From the NCBI RefSeq assembly GCF_900129135.1, contig NZ_FQVI01000003.1, positions 62,001 through 126,000 of the forward strand: a stretch of 64,000 nucleotides of DNA, in the 5' to 3' direction. This DNA is from Lactonifactor longoviformis DSM 17459. Lineage in GTDB: Bacteria > Bacillota > Clostridia > Lachnospirales > Lachnospiraceae. Shown here in pieces: positions 26,167 through 34,980 of the stretch. Each line of letters starts with the position of its first letter. Positions within the stretch are counted from its first letter, which is position 1. The position numbers and the translations under genes were made by a program. The notes under the pieces are model-generated. The model was given only the letters and a program-made list of their open reading frames with translations, was not told the DNA's origin and ran no database searches.

Positions 26167-27252
26167 ATGAACAGTAGAGAACGTGTGCAGGCAGTTCTGA
26201 CAGGGAAACCGGCGGATCGTCTGCCTGTAGATTTTCATTTCGCAGATGATACGGCGCTGCAGGTATTCGCCGGTCATTACGGCATGGAAGAGGAAGAATT
26301 TTTGACGTATCTGGAAAATGATGTACGTCATTTGTATGTGATGGATGAGATAGAGCTGTTTTTGCAGAATAAGTCGCTTATGAAATATGCCTTCGATCAT
26401 GGATTCGCTTACCCTAATCCCGAAGATCCTGACCTCTGCTTTGATCAGTGGGGAATTGGATGGAATATGGTAAGCGACGGGCAGCTTCCAGTTTCCAGTC
26501 CCCTGAAGGACTGGGAAGGTTTGGACAAGATCCAGGCGCCGAATCCCACAAGAAAAGAGAACTTTTATGTGGTAGATACAAACATTCAGGGGTATATAGA
26601 CAGGAATCTATCTGTTGATGTGGCGCAATATTTCGGCCCCTTTGAGAAGGGATATCTCATCCGGGGCTTTGAGGATTTTATGATGGATATGTATGAGGAG
26701 ACGGAGAAGGTAGAAATTCTTTTAGACAGGATTACTCAGTACCGTGTGGAAATGGCAGAAGAGATCTGCCGAAGAGGAGTTACTTATGGGCATAGCGGGG
26801 ATGACTTTGGTACCCAAGGAGGCCCCATTATGTCGCTGCCTCTGTGGAGGAAACTTTACAAACCCCGTCTGGAACAAATTTGGGGTGTGTATAAAAGACA
26901 TGGACTCCCGGTGGTACACCACAGCTGCGGGGACTGTGAACAGTTTTTGGATGAAATGATTGAGATTGGACTTGATGCCATCCATCCGGTTCAGGCCGCG
27001 GCTATGGATATCCGGGAACTCTCCCGGCGTTACGGAAGCCGCCTTGTGTTTTACGGGGGGTTTGACACTCAGGATACACTCACCTTCGGAACTCCGGAGC
27101 AGGTGAAATCCAATGTGAAGGAGACGATTGAAACTCTGGGCCAATACGGAAGGATGTTCTGCGCACCCATTAATATTATGAGAAATGTGCCTCTGAAGAA
27201 CTTTGAGGCGCTGGTGGAAAGCGTACATCAATATAGATATGCAGAGAACTAA
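26167..27252 (+). CDS. URO-D superfamily protein with MtaA-like HSCG zinc motif
   Basis: A protein of about 361 residues starting at ATG 26167 (upstream in-frame codons lack a ribosome binding site; GAGGGATG lies before this start). It has RERVQAVLTGKPADRLPV at the head, typical of the MtaA/CmuA side of the superfamily, and the zinc-binding-type motif HHSCGDC (near residue 258) followed by IGLDAIHPVQ. A further Cys lies near the end in RMFCAPIN. Such proteins transfer methyl groups to or from corrinoids or thiols, but no corrinoid protein is encoded nearby. Function unknown. Confidence 0.78.
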   Translation: MNSRERVQAVLTGKPADRLPVDFHFADDTALQVFAGHYGMEEEEFLTYLENDVRHLYVMDEIELFLQNKSLMKYAFDHGFAYPNPEDPDLCFDQWGIGWNMVSDGQLPVSSPLKDWEGLDKIQAPNPTRKENFYVVDTNIQGYIDRNLSVDVAQYFGPFEKGYLIRGFEDFMMDMYEETEKVEILLDRITQYRVEMAEEICRRGVTYGHSGDDFGTQGGPIMSLPLWRKLYKPRLEQIWGVYKRHGLPVVHHSCGDCEQFLDEMIEIGLDAIHPVQAAAMDIRELSRRYGSRLVFYGGFDTQDTLTFGTPEQVKSNVKETIETLGQYGRMFCAPINIMRNVPLKNFEALVESVHQYRYAEN

Positions 27253-27276
27253 AGGAAAGCAAAAGGAGGAAAAGAC

Positions 27277-28305
27277 ATGAAAAGAATGTTGGCTATTTTG
27301 TTGGCAGCAGTATTAGCTATGGCAGGTCTTAGCGGATGCGGAGACAAAAAGGAAACAGGGACAGCAGAGACGTCCGGTGGAAGTGAGAGCGGTGAGAAAA
27401 AGGATGCTGCAGATTTTAAGGTGGGTTTATCCATGAATGTGCTGGTACATCCCTCCTATATCACAATGGAAGCCGAGATCCGAAAAGGCTGTGAGGAGCT
27501 TGGATATGAATATGTGTGTACCGATGCCCAGGAAAGCCTGGATAAGCAAATCTCAGATATTGAGGATCTGGCGGCCCAGGGATGCGATGTGATTTTTGTA
27601 AACACTTATGACCCCGATGTTCTGACACCGGTTATAAACAATGTCGCTGCTCAGGGAATCCGCGTGATCGCTGTGGACAATGCACTGAGCGATGAGGCGC
27701 AGCTGGCCACTACCATTCAGGCAGATAATCATCAGAATGGAGTGCTGGTAGGTAATTTTGTGGCTGATACTTTGAAGGGACAGGATATAAAGATTGTCTG
27801 CATCAGCGGCGCAAAGGGTGCAGAGGTATCGCGTGTCCGCCGTTCCAGCTTTATTGAGGGAATTGTGGAAGAACAGCTGAGGCAGGGAAGCGATGCCAAG
27901 GTTGAGATCGTAGCTCAGGCATACACTGAGTGGTTTGCAGATGCAACTGTGACAGCAATGGAAGATATTATGGCTCTGAATGAAGAGTTTAACGTGGTAT
28001 TTGCCGAGGCGGATGTTATGGCGATTGAGTGTTATAAGATTTTGCAGGACGCGGGGATGTTGGACAAGGTTATGATAGTGGCAGATGCCGACGGTCAGAA
28101 AGAAGCCTTTGAACTGATTAAGGAAGGGGGAGCCTATAAAGCTACCGGACTGAACTCAATGACACTTCTGGGACAGACGGCAGTGGAGACAGCCCAGAAA
28201 ATTCAGCAGGGAGAGACTTCCTTCCCTTACAGAACCTATACACCAAGTGCCTGCGTAACTATAGACAATGTAGACGAGTACTACGACCCTGATTCAGCAT
28301 TCTAA
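27277..28305 (+). CDS. RbsB-type sugar-binding lipoprotein (CUT2)
   Basis: The 342-residue protein has a lipoprotein signal (MKRMLAILLAAV..., lipobox LSGC near residue 20), a Gly/Ser/Glu linker and a periplasmic-binding-protein type 1 fold (KVGLSMNVLVHPSY, then DLAAQGCDVIFVN). It captures a sugar or polyol for the importer encoded downstream. AAAAGGAGG precedes the ATG. A GC-rich hairpin follows the stop, before the ATPase gene. Confidence 0.92.
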   Translation: MKRMLAILLAAVLAMAGLSGCGDKKETGTAETSGGSESGEKKDAADFKVGLSMNVLVHPSYITMEAEIRKGCEELGYEYVCTDAQESLDKQISDIEDLAAQGCDVIFVNTYDPDVLTPVINNVAAQGIRVIAVDNALSDEAQLATTIQADNHQNGVLVGNFVADTLKGQDIKIVCISGAKGAEVSRVRRSSFIEGIVEEQLRQGSDAKVEIVAQAYTEWFADATVTAMEDIMALNEEFNVVFAEADVMAIECYKILQDAGMLDKVMIVADADGQKEAFELIKEGGAYKATGLNSMTLLGQTAVETAQKIQQGETSFPYRTYTPSACVTIDNVDEYYDPDSAF

Positions 28306-28322
28306 GAAACAGAACAGACAGC

Positions 28323-28350
28323 GCGCGGCGGGAAGGTCTTCCCGCTGTGC
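28323..28350 (+). other. GC-rich hairpin between rbsB-like and rbsA-like genes
   Basis: GCGCGGCGGGAAG pairs with CTTCCCGCTGTGC across a very short loop, giving about 11-13 pairs with two G-U. No T-run follows. Hairpins in this position after binding-protein genes are known to stabilise the upstream mRNA or reduce read-through, raising binding protein relative to transporter. Confidence 0.7.
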
Positions 28351-28373
28351 GGATAAGAGAAGGAGATGGGGGT

Positions 28374-29894
28374 ATGGGAAAACAATACGCAGTTGAGATG
28401 GAGGAGATCACGAAGACCTTTGGCGGAGTCCATGCGCTGAAGGAGGTATCTTTTCAGATTGAAAAGGGAACTATTCATGCCCTGGTAGGTGAAAATGGGG
28501 CTGGAAAATCCACCCTGATGAAAATATTGTCTGGTGCATATACCAAAGACAGCGGAAAGATTATTATAGAGGGGAAAGAGATTTCAGGAGGCAGCACTCT
28601 GGGAATGAAAAAGGCAGGCGTGGGAATTATCTATCAGGAGTTTGCCCTTGCCCCGGATCTTTCGGTGGCGGAAAATATCTTTATTAACCGTATGAACCTG
28701 GGAAAAGGCTTTATATCCTGGAAGGAACTGAATCAAAGGGCGGGGGAAATTATTGATAAGATAGGATTTCAGATTGAACCTCGTCAGAAGGTAGAGGAAT
28801 TGAGCGTTGCCTATCAGCAGATTGTAGAGATTGCCAAAGCTCTGGGAGAGGATGCCCGCGTCCTTGTGCTGGATGAGCCTACCGCTGTATTATCGCCCTA
28901 TGAGACGGAAAAGCTATTTCAGGTTCTGAGGCATCTGAGAGAGCAGGGAACCAGCATTGTATATATTTCTCATCGGCTGGATGAAGTATTCCAGCTGTCA
29001 GATGAGATTACAGTACTCCGGGACGGAGAGGTGGTCAGCCATAACCGCACGGAGGAAACGTCAATGGACAAGATTGTCTCTGATATGCTGGGGCGAAGTG
29101 TACAGTCTCTGTATCCGGAAAAAACAGCGGCGGGAAATGAGACAGTGCTGGAAGTGAAAGACCTGAACCTGGGCAATATGGTACGGAGTGTAAGCTTTGC
29201 GCTGCATAAGGGAGAGATATTCGGAATCGCGGGATTGGTGGGCAGCGGAAAAACGGAGACAGCCCGGGCCATTTTCGGGGCAGACAAGGGTGCACGGGGA
29301 GAGATTGTGTTGAAGGGAAGGAAAATTCGCCCTGCTTCTCCTTATGAAGGTGTTAAAAATGGAATTACCTACTTATCTGAGAGCAGAAAAGAGGACGGGG
29401 TTCTGCTGGATATGAAAATACGGGAAAATGTTACCATGGCATCCATGAAAAAGGTGAGTAAATGCATGGTATTTCATATAAAAAAAGAAAAGAAGTATGT
29501 GGAGGAAATGATTCGCAGGCTCTCCATCAAATCTAACGGTTCAGAAACCCTTACAGGAGATCTGTCAGGGGGCAACCAGCAGAAGGTATCCCTGGCTAAG
29601 TGGCTCAGTGTGGACAGCGATGTGCTGATTCTAGACGAACCCACCCGTGGGGTGGATATTGGAGCTAAGATGGAGATTTATGGAATTATTCATGAATTAG
29701 CCAGGCAGGGAAAATCAATCATTATTGCCTCCTCAGAAATGGAAGAGATCTGCGGCCTGTGCCACCGGGTACTGGTGATGCACAAAGGTCTGGCTAAGGG
29801 TATTCTGGAACAGGAGGAACTCACTAAACACAATATTATTCACTGTTCTGTAAACAACAGTTCAGAACAATCCCTTAAGGCAGGAGGTATATGA
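28374..29894 (+). CDS. RbsA/XylG-type sugar ABC transporter ATP-binding protein
   Basis: About 506 residues in two ATPase domains. Domain 1 has GENGAGKST, LSVAYQQ, LVLDEPT and YISHRL; domain 2 has GSGKTE, LSGGNQQK and LILDEPTRG. All key residues are present, unlike the paralogue at 24660. ATG at 28374 is preferred over an in-frame GTG at 28347 because AGAAGGAG lies at a fitting distance. It energises uptake through the permease encoded three bases downstream. Confidence 0.93.
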   Translation: MGKQYAVEMEEITKTFGGVHALKEVSFQIEKGTIHALVGENGAGKSTLMKILSGAYTKDSGKIIIEGKEISGGSTLGMKKAGVGIIYQEFALAPDLSVAENIFINRMNLGKGFISWKELNQRAGEIIDKIGFQIEPRQKVEELSVAYQQIVEIAKALGEDARVLVLDEPTAVLSPYETEKLFQVLRHLREQGTSIVYISHRLDEVFQLSDEITVLRDGEVVSHNRTEETSMDKIVSDMLGRSVQSLYPEKTAAGNETVLEVKDLNLGNMVRSVSFALHKGEIFGIAGLVGSGKTETARAIFGADKGARGEIVLKGRKIRPASPYEGVKNGITYLSESRKEDGVLLDMKIRENVTMASMKKVSKCMVFHIKKEKKYVEEMIRRLSIKSNGSETLTGDLSGGNQQKVSLAKWLSVDSDVLILDEPTRGVDIGAKMEIYGIIHELARQGKSIIIASSEMEEICGLCHRVLVMHKGLAKGILEQEELTKHNIIHCSVNNSSEQSLKAGGI

Positions 29895-29897
29895 GTC

Positions 29898-30854
29898 ATG
29901 GAAAAGAAAGGAAAGCACAAAATCACTGTAAGTGAGTTTTTTGAAAAATGGAATACCGTTATCGTGTTTTGTGTTATTGTAATTATAGCTTCACTGTTAA
30001 CGACAAACTTTATGCAAGTGCAGAATCTAACCAATCTTCTGAAGCAGAATGCAGGGATTGGGATCATTGCAATGGGAATGCTTTTGGTTATACTTACAGG
30101 GGGGATTGACCTCTCCGTGGGCTCCATCGTTGGGGTGGGAAATGTCATCTTTGCATTTATGATGCAGACACACAGCCTGGGATATTCCATTGGGGTAACC
30201 CTGCTGGTGGGAGCTGCCTGCGGGGCAATCTCCGGATACTTTGTGGCGTACCGAAATCTGCAGCCTTTTGTGGTTACGCTGTCTGTTATGACAGTGGCCA
30301 GAGGCTACGCTTACATAATCTGTAAGGGGGCGTCCATCTCTATTAAACACCCGGATTTTCTTGCTTTTGGATATGGTACGTTTTTGGGAATTCCAAAGCA
30401 GACATATCTCATGATTCTTATCTTTCTGCTCATTTGGTTTGTTCTGCGGTATACGACGTACGGACGTATAGTAACTGCTATTGGAAGCAATGAGGAGGCC
30501 GTGCGCTTATCGGGCATACGCAGCAGAATCTATAAATTTTCTGTCTATGTGGTATCCGGGTTATTTGCTGCGACAGCGGCCATATTAAATTCTTCAAGGA
30601 CGGGAGTAGGTTCCCCCCTTACCGGAGACGGCTTTGAACTGGATGCCATAGCCATTACGGTAATCGGCGGTGTTAGTCTGAACGGCGGGAAAGGTACTGC
30701 CGGAAGAGTACTAATCGGCGTCTTTGTGATTGGAATGATTGGTAATATTATGAACCTGACAAAAGTATCTGCTTATACACAGCAGGTAGTAAAAGGCCTG
30801 ATCATTTTGTGTGCAGTATTTATGCAGACACTCCAGAAAAAGTCCAGAGCATAG
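29898..30854 (+). CDS. RbsC-type sugar ABC transporter permease
   Basis: The 318-residue membrane protein has eight or more hydrophobic segments and the RbsC signature GGIDLSVGSIVG near residue 70 and GGVSLNGGKGT near 258. The partner ATPase and binding protein are encoded immediately upstream. The start lies three bases after the ATPase stop with AGGAGG before it. It forms the membrane channel of the CUT2 importer. Confidence 0.93.
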   Translation: MEKKGKHKITVSEFFEKWNTVIVFCVIVIIASLLTTNFMQVQNLTNLLKQNAGIGIIAMGMLLVILTGGIDLSVGSIVGVGNVIFAFMMQTHSLGYSIGVTLLVGAACGAISGYFVAYRNLQPFVVTLSVMTVARGYAYIICKGASISIKHPDFLAFGYGTFLGIPKQTYLMILIFLLIWFVLRYTTYGRIVTAIGSNEEAVRLSGIRSRIYKFSVYVVSGLFAATAAILNSSRTGVGSPLTGDGFELDAIAITVIGGVSLNGGKGTAGRVLIGVFVIGMIGNIMNLTKVSAYTQQVVKGLIILCAVFMQTLQKKSRA

Positions 30855-30874
30855 TCGTAGAGAGGATGAAAAAG

Positions 30875-31963
30875 ATGAAGAAAGAGAGAAAGATACCTGA
30901 GGTTATGAAGGCATTGGTGGCATATGGAAAGGATGACTATCGTCTGGAAACCGGATATCCTACCCCTGAATGCGGGCCGGACGATATTATTATCAAGACA
31001 GAGGCTTGCGGTATCTGTGCAGGAGATCTCAAATGCAGCCACGGTGCAGCTATGTTTTGGGGAGATGAGATGCAGCCGCCCTGGGTAAAGCCTCCGTTTA
31101 TCCCCGGGCATGAGTTCTTTGGGCATATTGTGGAGCTGGGAGAAAATGTTAGGGACTTTGTGCTGGGGGAACGCCTGATCGCAGATCAGATCGTACCCTG
31201 CGGAGCGTGCAGGTTTTGCAGGGACGGACATTACTGGATGTGCCAGCCTCATAATATCTTTGGTTTTCAGGAATGCAACAATGGCGGGATGGCGGAATAT
31301 GTGAAATATCCCCGCACGGCTGTACTGTCTCGTGTACCGGAAGAAATGACAGCGGAGGAGGCACTTTTAATTGAGCCTTACGGATGCTCCAAACATGCGG
31401 TAGACCGGGGGCAGGTGACGAATGAAGACATCCTGGTGATCTCAGGTGCGGGAACCCTGGGACTGGGGATGGTTACTTATGCCAGAAGGAAGAATCCTAG
31501 GAAACTGATAGTTTTGGACATGAAAGAAGAAAGGCTCCAGAAGGCCATGGAATTCGGGGCTGACATGGTGTGGAATCCGGGTACCTGTGATGTCGTAAAA
31601 AACATTATGGAACTGACGGGTGGATACGGATGTGATGTCTATATAGAAGCCACCGGCCACCCCTCCAGCGTTATCCAGGGACTGAATATGGTGAGGAAGC
31701 TGGGGCGTTTTGTTGAATTCAGTGTATTTGGATCCCCCACAACAGTCGATTGGTCTGTCATTGGAGATCGGAAGGAACTGGATATTTTAGGATCCCACCT
31801 GAGTCCCTACTGCTATCCTTTCGTGATAGAAAATATTATGAGTAAAAATCTGAAAACAGAAGGTGTTGTCTCTGCCATGTTCCCCATTGAGGAATGGGAG
31901 AAAGCATTTGAACATGCCACAGGAAAATATGGAGACTTGAAGGTGGCAATTGATTTCAGATAA
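30875..31963 (+). CDS. zinc-dependent dehydrogenase, erythritol/threitol dehydrogenase type
   Basis: About 362 residues. Catalytic zinc motifs are CGICAGDLK and GHEFFGH, the structural-zinc cluster is CGACRFCRDGHYWMC, and the Rossmann motif is GAGTLGLG. The IEPYGCSKHAVDR segment is characteristic of the group that includes erythritol/L-threitol and D-threitol dehydrogenases. GAGAGG favours ATG 30875 over the ATG at 30866. The gene follows the RbsC permease by 20 bases, so it probably oxidises the imported polyol; assignment of the exact tetritol is inference. Confidence 0.75.
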   Translation: MKKERKIPEVMKALVAYGKDDYRLETGYPTPECGPDDIIIKTEACGICAGDLKCSHGAAMFWGDEMQPPWVKPPFIPGHEFFGHIVELGENVRDFVLGERLIADQIVPCGACRFCRDGHYWMCQPHNIFGFQECNNGGMAEYVKYPRTAVLSRVPEEMTAEEALLIEPYGCSKHAVDRGQVTNEDILVISGAGTLGLGMVTYARRKNPRKLIVLDMKEERLQKAMEFGADMVWNPGTCDVVKNIMELTGGYGCDVYIEATGHPSSVIQGLNMVRKLGRFVEFSVFGSPTTVDWSVIGDRKELDILGSHLSPYCYPFVIENIMSKNLKTEGVVSAMFPIEEWEKAFEHATGKYGDLKVAIDFR

Positions 31964-31998
31964 CAGTATGGAAAGTATGAGGCAAACAATAGAAAAAA

Positions 31999-32031
31999 CC
32001 TCCGGGATGCAGAAGTTTCCCGGAGATTTTT
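31999..32031 (+). terminator. intrinsic terminator closing the CUT2 operon
   Basis: CTCCGGGA (32000-32007) pairs with TCCCGGAG (32018-32025), followed by ATTTTTAT. A poly-A run precedes the stem. Confidence 0.8.
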
Positions 32032-32078
32032 ATGCGTCTGAAATAACTGCCGGTTAATATTATTTCATAATAGTTAAC

Positions 32079-32108
32079 GAAGGTTCAGTAGTACATTTTC
32101 TGAACTTC
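32079..32108 (+). promoter_or_regulatory. inverted repeat, possible operator before the XRE gene
   Basis: GAAGGTTCAG (32079-32088) and CTGAACTTC (32100-32108) are inverted copies, with one extra G in the left arm, spaced by 11 bases. They lie 57 bases before the XRE regulator start, with the AT-rich CTATTCTATAAG just downstream as a possible -10 region. Autoregulation is an inference from position. Confidence 0.4.
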
Positions 32109-32164
32109 TGCTATTCTATAAGCAGCAAAGGCCGATGCAGGATTATAGTACAGGAGGGAAACCC

Positions 32165-33214
32165 ATGGAGTTAGGAAAGGTAATCAGGACATTCAGAAAA
32201 GAGAAACAGATGACGCAGGAGGAGATGGCAAGACGTCTGGGCGTTACGCCCCCGGCAGTGAATAAATGGGAGAATGGCAACTCTTATCCGGATATCACCC
32301 TGCTGGCCCCCATTGCCCGCCTGCTTGGTATTACAACCGATACACTTTTATCTTATCGTGAGGAGCTGACAGATCAGGAAATCCAGGAGATACTCACCCA
32401 GTTAAGTGCGCGTATGAAAAAGGAGGAGTATGGTACAGTGTTCCAATGGGGCTTGGGTGTGATTCAGGAATACCCCGGCTGTGAGGCTCTGATCCTGTCT
32501 GTTGTCCAGGTTTTGGACGCTTACAGAGACATACTCCAGATACCGGAGGCAGAGAAGTATGATGAGGAGATCTGCAGTCTTTACAGGCGGATACTGGACA
32601 GTACAGATTCTGCCGCTGTTCATACTGCTTTAACGGCTCTTTTTCTGATCGCCCTAAAAAAAGAGCAGTATGAACAGGCAGAACAGTATCTGGATAAGAT
32701 TCCCCAGCAGAAAGTGAATTCCATGAGATACAGGGCGCTGCTGTACGCAAAACAGGAAAAGAATGATCAGGCATATGAATTGTATGAACGGATGCTGTTT
32801 CAGGGATACAGCGATCTCACCTGGTGTCTGCAGGGGATCAGTGCCCTGGCAATAAAAGAGAACCATATGGGTAAGGCAGAACGGATTGCCCAAAAGCAGA
32901 AAAAACTTGCGGAAATACTGGAGATGGGAAAGTACATGGAGGCCTCCCCGGAATTCTCACTGGCATATATGAGGAAGGACAAAGAGGCTTGCCTGTGCCT
33001 GCTGGAAGAGATGACCGACGGCTTGGAGGATATCGCGCCTTACCGGAAATCGGAATTGTACAGCCACTTGGCATACACGAAGAGGGAGACCGGGAATATT
33101 GCATTTATGATGATAAAAGCAATGGAGGAAGATGAAAGCCTGGACTTTCTCAGAGGAGAAGAAAGGTTTGAGAGGGTTTTGGGAAGGATAAAACAAATGG
33201 CGGACAGACGGTGA
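32165..33214 (+). CDS. XRE-family regulator with a TPR-like helical C-terminus
   Basis: About 349 residues. An HTH_3 domain (residues 1-65; QEEMARRLGVTPPAVNKWENG) is followed by repeated helical pairs rich in Glu, Tyr and Leu that look like TPR units (EQYEQAEQYLDKI, KNDQAYELYERM). This layout is common for lone regulators in Lachnospiraceae; some respond to peptides. CAGGAGGG precedes ATG 32165, which is chosen over an in-frame ATG at 32135. No target is indicated. Confidence 0.85.
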   Translation: MELGKVIRTFRKEKQMTQEEMARRLGVTPPAVNKWENGNSYPDITLLAPIARLLGITTDTLLSYREELTDQEIQEILTQLSARMKKEEYGTVFQWGLGVIQEYPGCEALILSVVQVLDAYRDILQIPEAEKYDEEICSLYRRILDSTDSAAVHTALTALFLIALKKEQYEQAEQYLDKIPQQKVNSMRYRALLYAKQEKNDQAYELYERMLFQGYSDLTWCLQGISALAIKENHMGKAERIAQKQKKLAEILEMGKYMEASPEFSLAYMRKDKEACLCLLEEMTDGLEDIAPYRKSELYSHLAYTKRETGNIAFMMIKAMEEDESLDFLRGEERFERVLGRIKQMADRR

Positions 33215-33241
33215 GAGAGTCTCCGCCGCAGAATCTCTCAC
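33211..33241. other. hairpin between convergent genes
   Basis: GTGAGAGA (33211-33218) pairs with TCTCTCAC (33234-33241) around a 15-base loop. It lies exactly between the ends of the XRE gene and the rfbD gene on the other strand. There is no T-run, so it is at most a weak bidirectional terminator. Confidence 0.4.
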
Positions 33242-33258
33242 CTGAGTATCGGAAGAAC

Positions 33259-34104
33259 CTACGAATGGTATTCTTTTAAGAATCTTTTCAGGGCATCTTC
33301 CCAGCGGGGCAGAAGTCGGAAACCGTTATCGGTCAGACAGGACTTATCCAGGCGGCTGTTTTTGGGCCGTCTTGCCTTTGCACCGTACTCTTCTGCAGTT
33401 AGAGGATGAACGGTGATATCTATATGAGATTCGGCTAAGATTCGGCAGGCAAACTCATACCAGGAGCAGCAGCCCTCGTTGGTAATATGGTAGGTGCCGT
33501 ACGCCTCTGTCTGAATCATATCAGCCATTAATTTTGCAGCATCCGGAGTATAGGTGGGAGAACCGATCTGATCCGCTACTACGGAGACTGTCTGACCGGA
33601 ATTTGCCCGTTTTAAGATGGCTTTGACGAAGTTATTTCCGTTTATTCCAAATACCCAGGATATCCGGACAATAAAATATTTTTCCAGCTGCTTTTCCACC
33701 GCCAGCTCCCCCAGATATTTACTTTTTCCATATTCGCTTTGGGGGTTTCTTTTGTCATCCGGTTTCCAGGGGCGATCTCCCAGACCGTCAAACACATAAT
33801 CAGAGCTTACGAACATGAATCTGCAGTCTGTTTTTTTGCAGGCAGTTATCAGATTCTGTGTCCCGGTTACATTGACTGTATAACATAGGTCTGGTTCTTC
33901 CTCCGCTTTGTCTACTGCAGTATAGCCGGCACAGTGAATCACAGCATCCGGCTGGATATCCTCAACAATGTGCAGTACAGCAGAGAGGTCTGTAATATCA
34001 CAGTCTTTAGACCCAAGGCCAACTGCGGGGATTTCTCTGCTCTTTAACTCTTTCATAATATCATATCCCAATTGTCCGGTAGCACCGGTAACTAATACTT
34101 TCAT
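33259..34104 (-). CDS. rfbD: dTDP-4-dehydrorhamnose reductase
   Basis: The 281-residue protein is an extended SDR. GATGQLGYD (near residue 7) binds the nucleotide; SSDYVFDG, then EYGKSKYLGE carries the catalytic Tyr-x3-Lys; GSPTYTPD follows. It makes dTDP-L-rhamnose, for surface polysaccharides, from dTDP-4-keto-rhamnose. AAAGGAGA precedes the ATG. The gene stands alone; the other dTDP-rhamnose genes are not in the window. Confidence 0.92.
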   Translation of the reverse strand: MKVLVTGATGQLGYDIMKELKSREIPAVGLGSKDCDITDLSAVLHIVEDIQPDAVIHCAGYTAVDKAEEEPDLCYTVNVTGTQNLITACKKTDCRFMFVSSDYVFDGLGDRPWKPDDKRNPQSEYGKSKYLGELAVEKQLEKYFIVRISWVFGINGNNFVKAILKRANSGQTVSVVADQIGSPTYTPDAAKLMADMIQTEAYGTYHITNEGCCSWYEFACRILAESHIDITVHPLTAEEYGAKARRPKNSRLDKSCLTDNGFRLLPRWEDALKRFLKEYHS

Positions 34105-34242
34105 ACGCTGTCTCCTTTTATTTCAAGTCACATTCCGTGAAAAAGTGCAGATGCAAACCCTTGTACAATAGTAAGCATAAGGATTTCTTATAATGATACT
34201 GTAAGTTTCCCCTTTTTCCAAGAAAAATATTGAAAATCCATA

Positions 34243-34273
34243 TTGTTAACCTAAATAAAAAATAGGTTGACAA
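34243..34273 (+). promoter_or_regulatory. BirA operator (biotin repressor binding site)
   Basis: TTGTTAACC (34243-34251) and GGTTGACAA (34265-34273) are the two arms of a BirA site separated by 13 bases, close to the consensus of Gram-positive biotin genes. The right arm contains the -35 hexamer of the bioY promoter, so bound BirA would block RNA polymerase. Confidence 0.88.
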
Positions 34274-34295
34274 TAGATAAACCTTTCGATATGAT
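34267..34295 (+). promoter_or_regulatory. sigma-A promoter of the bioY-bioB-bioD operon
   Basis: TTGACA (34267-34272) and TATGAT (34290-34295) are separated by 17 bases, an optimal spacing. The -35 box overlaps the right arm of the BirA operator. The bioY start is 45 bases downstream of the -10. Confidence 0.85.
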
Positions 34296-34340
34296 ATTTT
34301 TGGATGCAAAATACAATTACAGTAAAGAGGAGGAAAGAAC

Positions 34341-34955
34341 TTGAAGAGAACATGGACAGCGATGGAAATGGTGTATGCAGGGCTGTTTACAGCGCTTATA
34401 GCTATTGGGGCGTTTATACAGGTACCGGTCCCGGGAATGGATTATTTTACCCTTCAGTTTTTATTTGTACTTATGGCAGGAATGGTATTGGGCAGCAGAC
34501 TGGGCGCAGTAAGCGTGGGAGTCTATGTGCTTTTAGGATTGTTCGGGCTGCCTGTATTTGCAGCGGGCGGGGGATTTGGATACATCTTTCGGCCGAGCTT
34601 TGGGTATCTAATCGGGTTTATTGCGGCTGCTTTTGCCGCAGGATTTGTGACTGAGAAAGTAAGGGCTAACTCGTATAAGAAATATCTTTGGGCTGCCTTT
34701 ACAGGATTCGCGGTTACTTACACCATTGGTCTGGCCTATAAATATCTGATGCTGAATCTCTATGTGGGAGAAAAAACAGCGTTTGCAATGGTACTGGCAG
34801 ACTGTTTTCCCCTGGATATGCCCGGAGATGTAATTCTGTGCCTGGCGGCGGCAATGATTGCGGTTCGTCTGGTGCCTGCAGCCAAAGGGATGGCCCTGAA
34901 GGCAGCCGGACGGCAGAGCGTCGCAGATGGACGGATAAAAAGAATGGATCAGTAA
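34341..34955 (+). CDS. bioY: biotin ECF transporter substrate-binding subunit BioY
   Basis: The 204-residue protein has about six membrane segments and the BioY pattern: YAGLFTALIAIGAFIQVP near the start, MVLGSRLGA and LLGLFGLPVFAAGGGFGYIF in the middle. It captures biotin outside the cell and works with a shared ECF ATPase module encoded elsewhere. The start is TTG with AGGAGG before it. It is the first gene of a BirA-controlled operon with bioB and bioD. Confidence 0.93.
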   Translation: MKRTWTAMEMVYAGLFTALIAIGAFIQVPVPGMDYFTLQFLFVLMAGMVLGSRLGAVSVGVYVLLGLFGLPVFAAGGGFGYIFRPSFGYLIGFIAAAFAAGFVTEKVRANSYKKYLWAAFTGFAVTYTIGLAYKYLMLNLYVGEKTAFAMVLADCFPLDMPGDVILCLAAAMIAVRLVPAAKGMALKAAGRQSVADGRIKRMDQ

Positions 34956-34980
34956 TTTACAGAGAAGAAAGGGAGAACCA

